Assembly (NCBI GenBank): GCA_947471565.1
Contig: CANIVT010000014.1
Location: forward strand, 1-64,000
DNA: 64,000 nt
Source: Spartobacteria bacterium
GTDB taxonomy: Bacteria; Verrucomicrobiota; Verrucomicrobiia; Chthoniobacterales; UBA6821
Direction of reading: 5' to 3'
The stretch's first letter is position 1. The number at the start of each line of letters is the position of its first letter. Position numbers and translations under genes: made by a program. Shown piece by piece: positions 51,346-60,040 of the stretch. The notes beneath the pieces are model-generated. The model saw only the letters and a list, made by a program, of their open reading frames with translations. It was not told the origin of the DNA and ran no database searches.

Positions 51346-54300
51346 ATGAACAAAACCCGATTCCTTGTCTCCCTGCTCATCCTGACATATGCCGCGGTTG
51401 CCCCTCTTGTGGCGGCCGGTGCGGATACCTCCACCAACAATACCGCGCCTCCCCCGTTGGTGAAAACCATGGGAACCTCGGGTTCACTTCGGTTTGAATT
51501 CACCGACCGTATCAAGTTGCCACAATACAAGTGGCCGCGAACCCTGCTGGAGTACCCTGTCCGATTCGAGGGGAATCTCTCACCGGAGCAACTCCGATTA
51601 ACCGATCTTTCCACCGGAAAGGAAGTTCCTTTCCAGCTTTCATCGGTCAAATTGGACAACGGCAACCTGAGAACCGCTGTTGTCAGCTTCTTCTCCGATC
51701 TCCCTTCTGGAGGAAAATTCCGATTCGAGCTGACCAAGGCTCCCCATGGTACTTTCTCCCCCGAGGCTAAAGTACAGAAAGAAGAGGCAAGCCTTGTGCT
51801 GGATGCGGGCAAGCTCGCGGTGAGGATTCCTTCCTCCATCGATGCCCCGGTACCCGGAGGGAAAATTCCCGGCCCAGTGATGTCACTGCGACAAAAAGGT
51901 GCATGGATCGGCGAATCGGTCATCAAAAGCCCCTCAAGAAAGATTGTTTCCCTAAAGACCGAGATCCTTGATGAGGGCCCGCTTTTTGCGAAGGCGAGGA
52001 TAACCTATACGTTCGAGAGCGGTGCCTCCTACACGGCTTTGGTCAGGGCCATCTCCGGTTACGACTTCATCGAACTCCAGGAGGAAATGAAGGGGCTACG
52101 CAAGGAGGATGGAGTCGTTGTTGAAGACACCTGGAGCGGGTTCCATGCAGACAGGCATGGGAAAGTCGCTTTGGGCAAACCCAAGGTGAACACTTTCCGC
52201 GGTGAGGATCCTGCATTCGACGGCCCCACCAGGATTGAGAATCCTGAAAAAGAATTGCTTCTGCGTCTTGAAATCACCCCCGCCAACGGAGGAGGAGGAA
52301 GGCAGGAGATTTCTTTCACGGATGAGAAAGCTGGCAGGGAACTCGGTTTCTTCATCCAGGATGTCGGAAAGTGGAACGATAGGGAATATGCGATCTGGGT
52401 CTCCCACGACACCCTTTTCCCCGTGATGCGCGTTGCCGGAGGCACCCTCTATTGGGACTGGCCCCTTGCAGATGGCACCCGTGCGACTGGTCTTGCTCTT
52501 TATGGAACAGGGGAGCGACCGAAGGTCGCCCAAGGGCAACCGACACCCGAACCCGTCACTCCGGGTCAGGGGGAATCGATCGAGGTGCCGGATGAAAAGG
52601 CACCTGCCATCGGATATCTGCGCCACCTCTACGGCGACACGTCCCTGAATCGCGTGAAGGACTGGATACTCGAATACCCCGAAAACGCGCGCAAACCCGT
52701 GCTCCAGATGGGAGGCGGCCGCTCCAAAGATGTGACGGGCTTCGAGAAGACCATCACCATGTCATCCCTCAAAAATGCCCCCGCAGGGGAATACGGCGCG
52801 GTCAGCATGAGGGATCTGTACGGATCGGTCTTTCCGGATTTCCTGAAGTTCAGGGACACCCTCTCCAAGGAACAGCGTGAGAGCGCCGATGCCCTCCTGC
52901 TCTTCTGCGCCTATTACATGAGCGGTGAGTCTTGCGGGCCGATGAGGACGATGCTGGGGGGGCACCCCAATTTCATGTCGGACATGAAGTTCCCGCTCAT
53001 TGCGGTGAGCGCCATGTTTCCGGATCATCCGATGGCACCTGTGTGGCGCGACCAGTATGAGAAATTCCTCGAACTCGCTGCACGGTTCAATACAAGGCCA
53101 CCGGTCCCCGCTTGGGAGACCAAGGGAGGGCGCTGGACAGAAAGCCTAGCCACCTACAACTGGGCATTCCTTCACCCCGCGTTGCTCGGAAACTCTCTGG
53201 GGGTCCAGTCAGACTCAAGGAATCGGATGGCCAATCCATGGTTCGCCATGCACGGGGACTACCTGCTCAATACCGTCACGGCACCTGTCTCTCTTGATGC
53301 GGCACGGGCCTCCTGGCCATCGAACACCGAGCTAACACCCGAAAACGGTTTCCAACGCATCCACCCCCCCCAAGGAGCTCACTCCGGAAAGCGTGGCAAC
53401 GCCTCCAACATGAGGGAGTTCGCAGGGTTCATGGATCGTTACGATCCCCTTCTCGCGGAGCATCTCCGGTGGGCGGCCCAGATGCCCGCGCAAACGGAAG
53501 CCGCGACAGCCAAGCATCCGGCGGTTTCCCCCGCTCCCGAAGTCGCCATCAAGCCGTTGCAGAACCCCGGTACGAATCCCCATCTGCGCAGTTCCAAATA
53601 TACCGGCTACGGCATCGTCATGCGTGCTGCCGTCGGGACACCCGACGAAATCAGTGTCTACCTGCAGCAGGTGGACAAAGGCCCCAATTATCGCTGGGGA
53701 TATGCCAACCAGAACGGCAGCGGCGACATCTACTACTACGCCGGTGGCAAAAGTTACAGCGGGCATGGATTTGAAGATACCGGTGACCGGCACGGCGACG
53801 ACGCCATGTATTCCTGCAACACCGGCGTCTACAAGGACTATCATTACAAGTGCATCGGGATGAACGGCCTGGTCAGGCCGTTCTATGATCTGGGATCAGC
53901 CCAATTCGCCGAACTTGTCCCCGAGGAAGGGCCCGCCGCCTACAGTTGGCCGGAATACAGAAGCAGGAGCGTGCTTCTTGCCGGTTCCGACTACATCGTT
54001 GTTTACGACGCCATCGACGGGTGGAGCGGCACCCGCTTTGTCTGGACCTCCAACGGCGTCCACGACGAGATGCCCAACATCATTCCCATCAAGGGCGGTG
54101 ACCAAAACGTCGTTGATCTTTCCTCACGTCTGAAAAACGGCTCAAAGGGCACCATGTGGGATGTCTGGAAGGGGGGTAGGTCGAGGATGACCATCGTGAG
54201 CCATAAGCCCGAAGTTCAGTTGATCAGGAGCAAAAAAGGTGAGGATGTCCCCTATGTGCACCTTAAGACCCCATCCGGGGAGGACTGGGTTTTCCAAAAC

Positions 54301-55425
54301 GACGAGTGGCAGGATCCGGAAATCGACTACTCGGGCGGTGGAATGAGCTTCAAAGGAAGGGCCGGCATCATCCGTCGCCATGAGGGAGGACTTCAGGAAT
54401 TGGCTCTTTTTCACGGAAAGAATATCGGTTTTGCAGGCTTGACCGCCTCGGTGGACAACCCGGAACTCGGCGTCGGCCTTCTGTATGCAAAGCCCACAGC
54501 CCTCAAGGGTAAGAGCTTTGGAAGGGAGGGCGGCACTCTCTCGCTTTCTTTTGCCGAACCCTTGCCCGCAAACAGCGGGTTCTTCATCGACGGCGTCAGG
54601 GCAACAACCACCGCCTCGCCCGGAGGAAAAGAACTCTCGGTAAAGCTCCCCCCCGGCGAGCACCGGATCCAACTCTGTCAGGGAGATGCGGAACCGATGC
54701 GTCCCGTCATGCTCAGAACAATCAACGGAAAGGGCGGCGCCAAGGTGATTTTCAGCGAAGTTTCCGGCGCGGCCAAATACCGGGTCGAGCTCTGCCGGGA
54801 CTCGGGCGCCACATGGCAACCCGTGGCGATCACCGAGAAAGGCGAGGCTGAAATCAGCGGACTGGCCAACGGGACAAAGGTTCATGTCCGTGCGGTGGCG
54901 CTCAGCCCTGCCGGGGTCCAGAGCGAGCCAGCCGACGAGTATCCCATATATATTAGCGACACTCCCCCTCCGTCTCCCGACGGATTGAGAGCCGACATTT
55001 CCACAGGGACACCTGTCCTGAATTGGGGCGAAGTGCTCGGTGTGGGTGAATACCATCTCTACCGAAGGGAGAAGGGTGTGGGAACGTTCAAGGAAATATT
55101 CCACGGCTCCGCGAGAAGCTTTGAGGACAAGGAGACCAAGGTTCCGAGGCCGTATTACGAGCCGGGCGTTTCTGACAATCCGACGACAGAAACCCCCAAG
55201 CCTAAGATCTACGAATATGCCGTCGCGGCCTCCAATGGCAACGGCTTGGGCAAAATGAGCGAAACCACGGATACCGATCCCGCGGGTTGGAGAAACTGGA
55301 ACCCCGACACGGACCTGACATTCAAGCGCCGCACGGGTTACTGGCGTTGGCCGTATGTGAAACCGGAAGAGGTTCCTCCTCTTCACTATCCGGGTTCGGG
55401 AGATGAGACCAAACTGTCTAAATAA
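51346..55425 (+). CDS. Large secreted protein, putative polysaccharide lyase with Fn3 repeats
   Basis: 1359 residues, signal peptide ending VAAGA near residue 25. The N-terminal beta domain (KLPQYKWPRTLLEYPVRF, TGKEVPFQLS) resembles that of rhamnogalacturonan-lyase/YetA-like proteins. The centre (about 430-660) is helical, like an alpha/alpha toroid (ALLLFCAYYMSG, SLATYNWAFLHPALLG). A following beta-sandwich has GNASNMREFAGFMDRYDPLLA and FVWTSNGVHDE, like heparinase-type lyases. Two fibronectin III-like modules (about 1110-1190 and 1200-1300) precede the end. Family is inferred from layout only. Third gene of the operon. Confidence 0.6.
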   Translation: MNKTRFLVSLLILTYAAVAPLVAAGADTSTNNTAPPPLVKTMGTSGSLRFEFTDRIKLPQYKWPRTLLEYPVRFEGNLSPEQLRLTDLSTGKEVPFQLSSVKLDNGNLRTAVVSFFSDLPSGGKFRFELTKAPHGTFSPEAKVQKEEASLVLDAGKLAVRIPSSIDAPVPGGKIPGPVMSLRQKGAWIGESVIKSPSRKIVSLKTEILDEGPLFAKARITYTFESGASYTALVRAISGYDFIELQEEMKGLRKEDGVVVEDTWSGFHADRHGKVALGKPKVNTFRGEDPAFDGPTRIENPEKELLLRLEITPANGGGGRQEISFTDEKAGRELGFFIQDVGKWNDREYAIWVSHDTLFPVMRVAGGTLYWDWPLADGTRATGLALYGTGERPKVAQGQPTPEPVTPGQGESIEVPDEKAPAIGYLRHLYGDTSLNRVKDWILEYPENARKPVLQMGGGRSKDVTGFEKTITMSSLKNAPAGEYGAVSMRDLYGSVFPDFLKFRDTLSKEQRESADALLLFCAYYMSGESCGPMRTMLGGHPNFMSDMKFPLIAVSAMFPDHPMAPVWRDQYEKFLELAARFNTRPPVPAWETKGGRWTESLATYNWAFLHPALLGNSLGVQSDSRNRMANPWFAMHGDYLLNTVTAPVSLDAARASWPSNTELTPENGFQRIHPPQGAHSGKRGNASNMREFAGFMDRYDPLLAEHLRWAAQMPAQTEAATAKHPAVSPAPEVAIKPLQNPGTNPHLRSSKYTGYGIVMRAAVGTPDEISVYLQQVDKGPNYRWGYANQNGSGDIYYYAGGKSYSGHGFEDTGDRHGDDAMYSCNTGVYKDYHYKCIGMNGLVRPFYDLGSAQFAELVPEEGPAAYSWPEYRSRSVLLAGSDYIVVYDAIDGWSGTRFVWTSNGVHDEMPNIIPIKGGDQNVVDLSSRLKNGSKGTMWDVWKGGRSRMTIVSHKPEVQLIRSKKGEDVPYVHLKTPSGEDWVFQNDEWQDPEIDYSGGGMSFKGRAGIIRRHEGGLQELALFHGKNIGFAGLTASVDNPELGVGLLYAKPTALKGKSFGREGGTLSLSFAEPLPANSGFFIDGVRATTTASPGGKELSVKLPPGEHRIQLCQGDAEPMRPVMLRTINGKGGAKVIFSEVSGAAKYRVELCRDSGATWQPVAITEKGEAEISGLANGTKVHVRAVALSPAGVQSEPADEYPIYISDTPPPSPDGLRADISTGTPVLNWGEVLGVGEYHLYRREKGVGTFKEIFHGSARSFEDKETKVPRPYYEPGVSDNPTTETPKPKIYEYAVAASNGNGLGKMSETTDTDPAGWRNWNPDTDLTFKRRTGYWRWPYVKPEEVPPLHYPGSGDETKLSK

Positions 55426-55443
55426 GCACCAAGGCCAGATATC

Positions 55444-56550
55444 ATGAAGACTTTTAGTCCTTCCGTGCTCCTTGCTCTTTCAGTCGCCATCTCCGGATGG
55501 GCCCTTGCCGACGCCCCTACCCCTTCTCCGGGAGACAATGTACCGTTGATGTCCCTCATGGAACGCTTTGCGGCAGCTGAAAAGGCCAACCCTACGGTTT
55601 ATCCCGCCAAGAAACCCGCCGCGAGCCCTTCATCCACTCCATCTCCCACCCCTACTCCGACGCCAACACCCGCCCCTGTGCCCGCCGTGCTTCCCGGACA
55701 CGGAATGGCAGAGCACCCGATGCTCTATGTCGGAGAATGGTGCCGGGCCCTTTTCATCGTGAATCAGGGAAAAGTCATCTGGAGCTATGCCGCTGATGGA
55801 AAGGGGGAGTACGAGGACGCATGGGTGCTTTCCAACGGAAACGTGCTTTACGCTAGGCTGACGCATGTCGCGATGGTATCCCCTGAAAAGAAGATCCTTT
55901 GGAGATATGATGCTCCGAAGGGGGTTGAAATCGCAACCTGCCAACCCATCGGCACTGACAAGGTCATGTTCATCGAGAACGGAAAGCCTCCCCGGCTGGT
56001 TGTCGTGAACATAGCCACCGGAGTGCGTGAGGTGGATCACGAAATCCCCTACGACCTCACTAAGGGAAGTGTTCATACCCAGTTCCGCAGAGCCCGATAC
56101 ACCCCGCAGGGGACCTATCTCATCGCCTTCATGAAGATGGATCAGGTCGTGGAGTACGACAAGGACCTCAAGGAGATCTGGCGATACGACATCCCCACCC
56201 CTTGCGCCGTGACGCGTCTGAAGAACGGGAATACCCTCGTGATCAATGAGAAAGACGTGGTAATTTCCGAAATCGCTCCAGACAAAAGCATTGTCTGGCA
56301 ACTCAAACCGACGGATCTGCCCGAGGAACTGAGATACACGTATGCCAAATCCTGCACCCGCTTGGCTAACGGCAACACCATCATCTGCACCCAGGTGGGA
56401 AGGAATCACCCCCCCCAGCTTGTGGAGGTCACCAAGGACAAAAAGGTGGTCTGGATGCTCCGCAACTGGACCGATTTCGGGGGATCGACTGCCGTCCAGA
56501 TTCTCGACGAGCCCGGCATTCCCGAAGTCCCGGGCGATTCCCAACACTGA
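55444..56550 (+). CDS. Secreted PQQ-like beta-propeller protein
   Basis: 368 residues. Signal peptide ending WALA, then a Pro/Thr/Ser linker (SPTPTPTPTPAPVPA) joining a C-terminal beta-propeller of about 280 residues. Propeller blades repeat a K..W.Y pattern: KVIWSYAADGKGEYEDAW, KILWRYDAPKG, EIWRYDIPTP, SIVWQLKPTD, KVVWMLRNW. No PQQ-binding residues are evident, so ligand or enzyme activity is unknown; related proteins often sit with carbohydrate-degrading genes. Last gene of the operon, 18 bases after the lyase-like gene. Confidence 0.78.
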   Translation: MKTFSPSVLLALSVAISGWALADAPTPSPGDNVPLMSLMERFAAAEKANPTVYPAKKPAASPSSTPSPTPTPTPTPAPVPAVLPGHGMAEHPMLYVGEWCRALFIVNQGKVIWSYAADGKGEYEDAWVLSNGNVLYARLTHVAMVSPEKKILWRYDAPKGVEIATCQPIGTDKVMFIENGKPPRLVVVNIATGVREVDHEIPYDLTKGSVHTQFRRARYTPQGTYLIAFMKMDQVVEYDKDLKEIWRYDIPTPCAVTRLKNGNTLVINEKDVVISEIAPDKSIVWQLKPTDLPEELRYTYAKSCTRLANGNTIICTQVGRNHPPQLVEVTKDKKVVWMLRNWTDFGGSTAVQILDEPGIPEVPGDSQH

Positions 56551-56645
56551 AGCCAGTCCCCTCAAGATCCCATCTGAAGGGCAATCCCAAATGGAATTTT
56601 GATTGCAGCGGATGGGGTGCTATGATTTTATACATAAGCCGTTGT

Positions 56646-56720
56646 TCCAGCGTAGCTCAGCGGTAGAGCGGTCGGCTGTTAACCGATTGGTCGTAGGTTC
56701 AAATCCTACCGCTGGAGCCA
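56646..56720 (+). tRNA. tRNA-Asn (anticodon GTT)
   Basis: Acceptor TCCAGCG pairs with CGCTGGA. D-arm GCTCAGCGGTAGAGC; anticodon arm GTCGG-CTGTTAA-CCGAT with anticodon GTT; T-arm GTAGGTTCAAATCCTAC; discriminator G, and a genomically encoded CCA at 56718-56720. Plus strand, 95 bases after the beta-propeller gene. Confidence 0.95.
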
Positions 56721-56765
56721 AATCTTTCACACTGGGGAAATTTTCTTTAATTCGGTCGCGGGATA

Positions 56766-58133
56766 TCATCGAGGTCGAAAAACTGAAGTATCTCGTTCCA
56801 GTACGATCACCGTATCAAGTTCTTCCCAACGGTCATTGCTCCCTAGAGTAAGCCGCAGCGACTCACTTGTGATCGATGTCATCGCCACTGGATGACCGTT
56901 ACTGAGCAATTTTGCAGCAATGAATCGTTCTCTCGGAGCCTCGATGTCAATGGACTGCCCGATTGGATGACGCAAGACGTGAAGGTATTCCCTCTTACCG
57001 TCCAAACTACGGGTCGCACCGTAGCCTCGTGACGTCGAATAGGTGGCTCCAGCCGGCACCGTCCAGTTATGGCTTGGGGCAACGCCGCAAAGGGAACTGC
57101 GCACCGGTTTGATATATTCATTAACCTTGATCATGGTCGCGATGTTGCCGTTACCCCAAGTCTTTCCGTCGCAGGTCGGCGACACCGCCCAGCACATGCC
57201 ACCCGGAGCTCCACCACATGCTTGCAGAACAGTGAAACGGAATAGTGTCTCGGGTGTATACGAACTGTGCTGACTAAGCCCGGTACAGTACCACCCTCCG
57301 GCGAAGATCGTGACTTGGTTGGCCGACTGCACTACGAGCTTATCGATATTGTCGCCCGGTTGCCTACCCTTGTAGTAACGCTCTTGGGTCTCGAAATCGA
57401 TCCAAGAAGGATCAAAAACTTGTGAAAACACCAAGGCGTGGGGCATGGCAGCTAGAAGCGTCTTGCGAAGACGCCCCGGATCAATTGCTCCATTGAGGGC
57501 CGACCAGCCGTCCCAAAAAAACCCGAGTATATTCGGTTTACTGACATACCGGGCAGCCAGTTCACCGTAGACATCATTGATGAAATCGTTGAACTTGGGC
57601 ATACGACGCTGAACTCCATTCTCAGGTTTGATGAACCCGACCCGCTCCTGCTCTTCAGGCGTCAGGTCCTCACCATCGTTTGGATGTGTGTAGATGATAA
57701 GTTTAATTCCTCGCCTGTTTAAAGCATCGGCCAGTTCACCGATAAGGTCTCGTTTGGCAGTATGACCCGGCAGCCAACGCTCAAGCGCTGCATTGGGCCC
57801 GAGATTGTAAATGCCGGCGTGCCATGCGGTGAAAAACAGGTATTCGATGCCTATCGATTGAAGCTGGTCAGAATAGGCCTCGACATCAAAGCGATTCACG
57901 AACTCGTCGAGCGAATGGTAATCGACTTTCCCACCGGGGCCGATGGTCCGTTTGTAGACCGTATGGTTAAACATCCCATAGCGCATCGCTGAGAAAACCG
58001 CCGCACTCGGTTTTTGTGCTTCAGACAATAGTTCAGCATGAATAATTGCAGGCACCGCCAAAGCCAGAAAAATAAGGAAGGCCCATACCAACATGTGCAA
58101 GCCATAACAATCAGGACGAAGGGTATTTTTCAT
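56766..58133 (-). CDS. Secreted GH29-like (alpha-L-fucosidase-related) protein
   Basis: 455 residues with a signal peptide (LVWAFLIFLALAVPAIIHA). The start of the catalytic barrel is GH29-like (MRYGMFNHTVYKRT, VEAYSDQLQSIGIEYLFFTAWHAG); LGFFWDGWSALNG sits where the nucleophile aspartate of GH29 lies. The C-terminal region is a beta domain. Fucosidase activity is inference. It faces the operon at 47.9-56.6 kb, and its codon use is somewhat more AT-rich. A fucosidase-type remnant lies downstream of its start at 58.3 kb. Confidence 0.65.
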   Translation of the reverse strand: MKNTLRPDCYGLHMLVWAFLIFLALAVPAIIHAELLSEAQKPSAAVFSAMRYGMFNHTVYKRTIGPGGKVDYHSLDEFVNRFDVEAYSDQLQSIGIEYLFFTAWHAGIYNLGPNAALERWLPGHTAKRDLIGELADALNRRGIKLIIYTHPNDGEDLTPEEQERVGFIKPENGVQRRMPKFNDFINDVYGELAARYVSKPNILGFFWDGWSALNGAIDPGRLRKTLLAAMPHALVFSQVFDPSWIDFETQERYYKGRQPGDNIDKLVVQSANQVTIFAGGWYCTGLSQHSSYTPETLFRFTVLQACGGAPGGMCWAVSPTCDGKTWGNGNIATMIKVNEYIKPVRSSLCGVAPSHNWTVPAGATYSTSRGYGATRSLDGKREYLHVLRHPIGQSIDIEAPRERFIAAKLLSNGHPVAMTSITSESLRLTLGSNDRWEELDTVIVLERDTSVFRPR

Positions 58134-58300
58134 TATACCGCGCAGCTACTTAATTAGCATGTGCTTATTCAAATATATGAGTGAATTAAGATTGTCTATC
58201 TTTAGCACCCTCAAAAGCTCTCTGCGGACAAATGGGATGAAACCTCTTAATAATTCAGTATTTCATTCGTCTCGCTTATTGGCGATCCAGTTTAGGAACT

Positions 58301-58603
58301 TTATGGCTTCTCTCGCTCCGTTTTGGCTTTGAGACCAAAGCTGCGGCACAGACTTGGCTCCTCAGGAACTTCGGTGATTCTTGGTTCCGGCATGCTGGTG
58401 CCTGAGTAGAGCACCGCTTCCTCCCCTTTCCGTAAATTCAGTTCATAGGCTCCGCTGGCGTTTGGTGTGAGGTGATCTTTCGTAAGACTGCAGCGGACAG
58501 GTGGGGAAAAGTCCGTTTTCACTCGGCACGGTTCACCTGCAAGGCTCTTGATGCGCACCCATTCGGTTTTACCCCCTTTTCGGACGCCGCTGAAGGAGAC
58601 CAA
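58301..58603 (-). pseudogene. C-terminal fragment resembling a GH95-type glycoside hydrolase
   Basis: 100 codons. VSFSGVRKGGKTEWVRIKSL, GEPCRVKTDF and YELNLRKGEEAVLYSG match the C-terminal beta-sheet of GH95-like fucosidases, in which this domain never stands alone. There is no room for the catalytic part: the next gene upstream on this strand ends 22 bases before. Reads as the tail of a deleted gene. The 167-base AT-rich stretch 58134-58300 before it shows no gene or repeat. Confidence 0.55.
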
Positions 58604-58625
58604 AACTGACTTCCGAGCTGATGAC

Positions 58626-59282
58626 TCAAAGAGTCAAACGAAGTCGTCGGTAATACCTCAGAGCCTCGATCGGGACACCTAGTTCACGAAAAGGGTAAAC
58701 CCGCCCGCCGCCTGATCCTGCGGGATCCCGGATCAGGTAGTCGAGACCTCGCTTCCCGACGATGACCACGAAATGGGTGATCCCGTCGGGACGGCGGATG
58801 CGAACGATCACGGGATTTCCCTGTAGGAGATTCCAATCGATCCGGAGGAAGGAGGGGAGATCCTCGTAAGCCTTCTCGATCATTCCCGAGCTGAACTCCG
58901 CGGCCGATTCCCAGCGAAGCCACCCCTTGCCCTCGTAGCCTGCGTGGTCTCGCAGGAAGCGGTTCAGACGCTTCGGATTGATAGCCATCCCGTAATGCCC
59001 CAGCACCATCGAGGCGCAGGCGACCGCACATCCCTCCCCCCCGAGCGTGCCCGGCGTGTCACCCAGCGAATCATCGCGCCAGCGCGGATCACCCTGCAGG
59101 AACTGCGGCACGGAAATCAGGATCTCTCCGGGCACTGGGAGTCCGCCGGATCCTCCGATGGAACGTGGCCAGGCCCAAAGAGCCACCAGGAGCACCATGA
59201 TTGGCATCACCACGGCGATCCCCCTTGCGGCGGGGCCGATTTCGTCGATGCTCCGTGGTAACGATGATCTCTCGGAAAACAT
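58626..59282 (-). CDS. Membrane-anchored C39-like cysteine peptidase
   Basis: 218 residues. One N-terminal membrane segment (IAVVMPIMVLLVALWAW), then a papain-like domain: GGEGCAVACASM with Cys85, ITHFVVIVG with His170 and LIRDPAG with Asp186, the C39-type triad spacing. The first seven codons overlap the start of the divergent gene at 59264 by 19 bases; an internal start (MPIMVLLVALW at 59207) would remove the overlap. Role unknown; such domains process leader peptides or peptidoglycan-linked peptides, but no ABC partner is nearby. Confidence 0.75.
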   Translation of the reverse strand: MFSERSSLPRSIDEIGPAARGIAVVMPIMVLLVALWAWPRSIGGSGGLPVPGEILISVPQFLQGDPRWRDDSLGDTPGTLGGEGCAVACASMVLGHYGMAINPKRLNRFLRDHAGYEGKGWLRWESAAEFSSGMIEKAYEDLPSFLRIDWNLLQGNPVIVRIRRPDGITHFVVIVGKRGLDYLIRDPAGSGGGRVYPFRELGVPIEALRYYRRLRLTL

Positions 59283-60040
59283 TCTGTTGGCTGGTGTCGA
59301 TGTTGTTCATGCCCATCCTCGCGGCTCAAGACAACTCCCTTCCGCCGGTGAACCGTGCTGTGATCGATGCGGTTCGCTCCATGCCCTCCGGGGGAGGATA
59401 CTCCACGAGTCCCGCCGCCAACCGCGCTCTTTCAGGAGCTGTCTCCCGCGAGGGAAGCCTTCTCTCGGTTCATACGGCGGAGGCGGTTCCCAGCTACTGT
59501 TCCGGCGCCACCTATCTGGTTTTTCTGAAGGTGCTCTCGGATCTTCAGAACTCGGGTCGCCTGACGCTCACCCCGGAAACAATCGCCGCACTGCGTCCTG
59601 CCGGCCAACCCGACGGCACGGGCATCTGGGGCCGCTGGAACGCCAATGGCCCCGGAACGGCTCGGCTCTTCCACGAACTCTCCCTCGGTCCGAATTTCAC
59701 CTCCCTCTCGGCGGCTCGTCCCGGTGACTTCCTCAAGATCTTCTGGAACGACGGGATCGGAGCCAGCGAGCACGGCCACTCGGTGATTTTCCTGGGTCAG
59801 GACACCAAGGCGGGAACCCTCACATTCTGGTCGAGCAATATCCCCGGAGGTTACGGAACCAAGACTGTACCGCTCCAGCGAATCCACCGTCTGCTTTTCT
59901 CGCGGTTGGAGCACCCTGAAAATCTAAACCGGCCCCTGCTTCTCCGGACCGACGCCTACCTCTTCTCGCTTCAGCGCCGTTCCTCCAACTCCGAGGAGAT
60001 GGCCCGTCAGTGCGGTTTGGGAAATGAATCGCGTCGGTAA
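59264..60040 (+). CDS. Secreted NlpC/P60-like protein
   Basis: 258 residues from the ATG at 59264, which opens a signal peptide (ending ILAAQ); the frame is open further back. PSYCSGATYLVF (Cys79), GDFLKIFW and EHGHSVIFLGQD (His near 170-172) follow the Cys...His order of NlpC/P60 and related amidase folds, so peptidoglycan-peptide hydrolysis is plausible. Its start overlaps the divergent C39-like gene by 19 bases, and its end overlaps the convergent MFS gene by 34 bases. Confidence 0.65.
   Translation: MISRKTFCWLVSMLFMPILAAQDNSLPPVNRAVIDAVRSMPSGGGYSTSPAANRALSGAVSREGSLLSVHTAEAVPSYCSGATYLVFLKVLSDLQNSGRLTLTPETIAALRPAGQPDGTGIWGRWNANGPGTARLFHELSLGPNFTSLSAARPGDFLKIFWNDGIGASEHGHSVIFLGQDTKAGTLTFWSSNIPGGYGTKTVPLQRIHRLLFSRLEHPENLNRPLLLRTDAYLFSLQRRSSNSEEMARQCGLGNESRR

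Noticed and set aside
56646-58133. tRNA-Asn as an island attachment site
   Set aside because: No direct repeat of the tRNA 3' end was found downstream to 58.3 kb.
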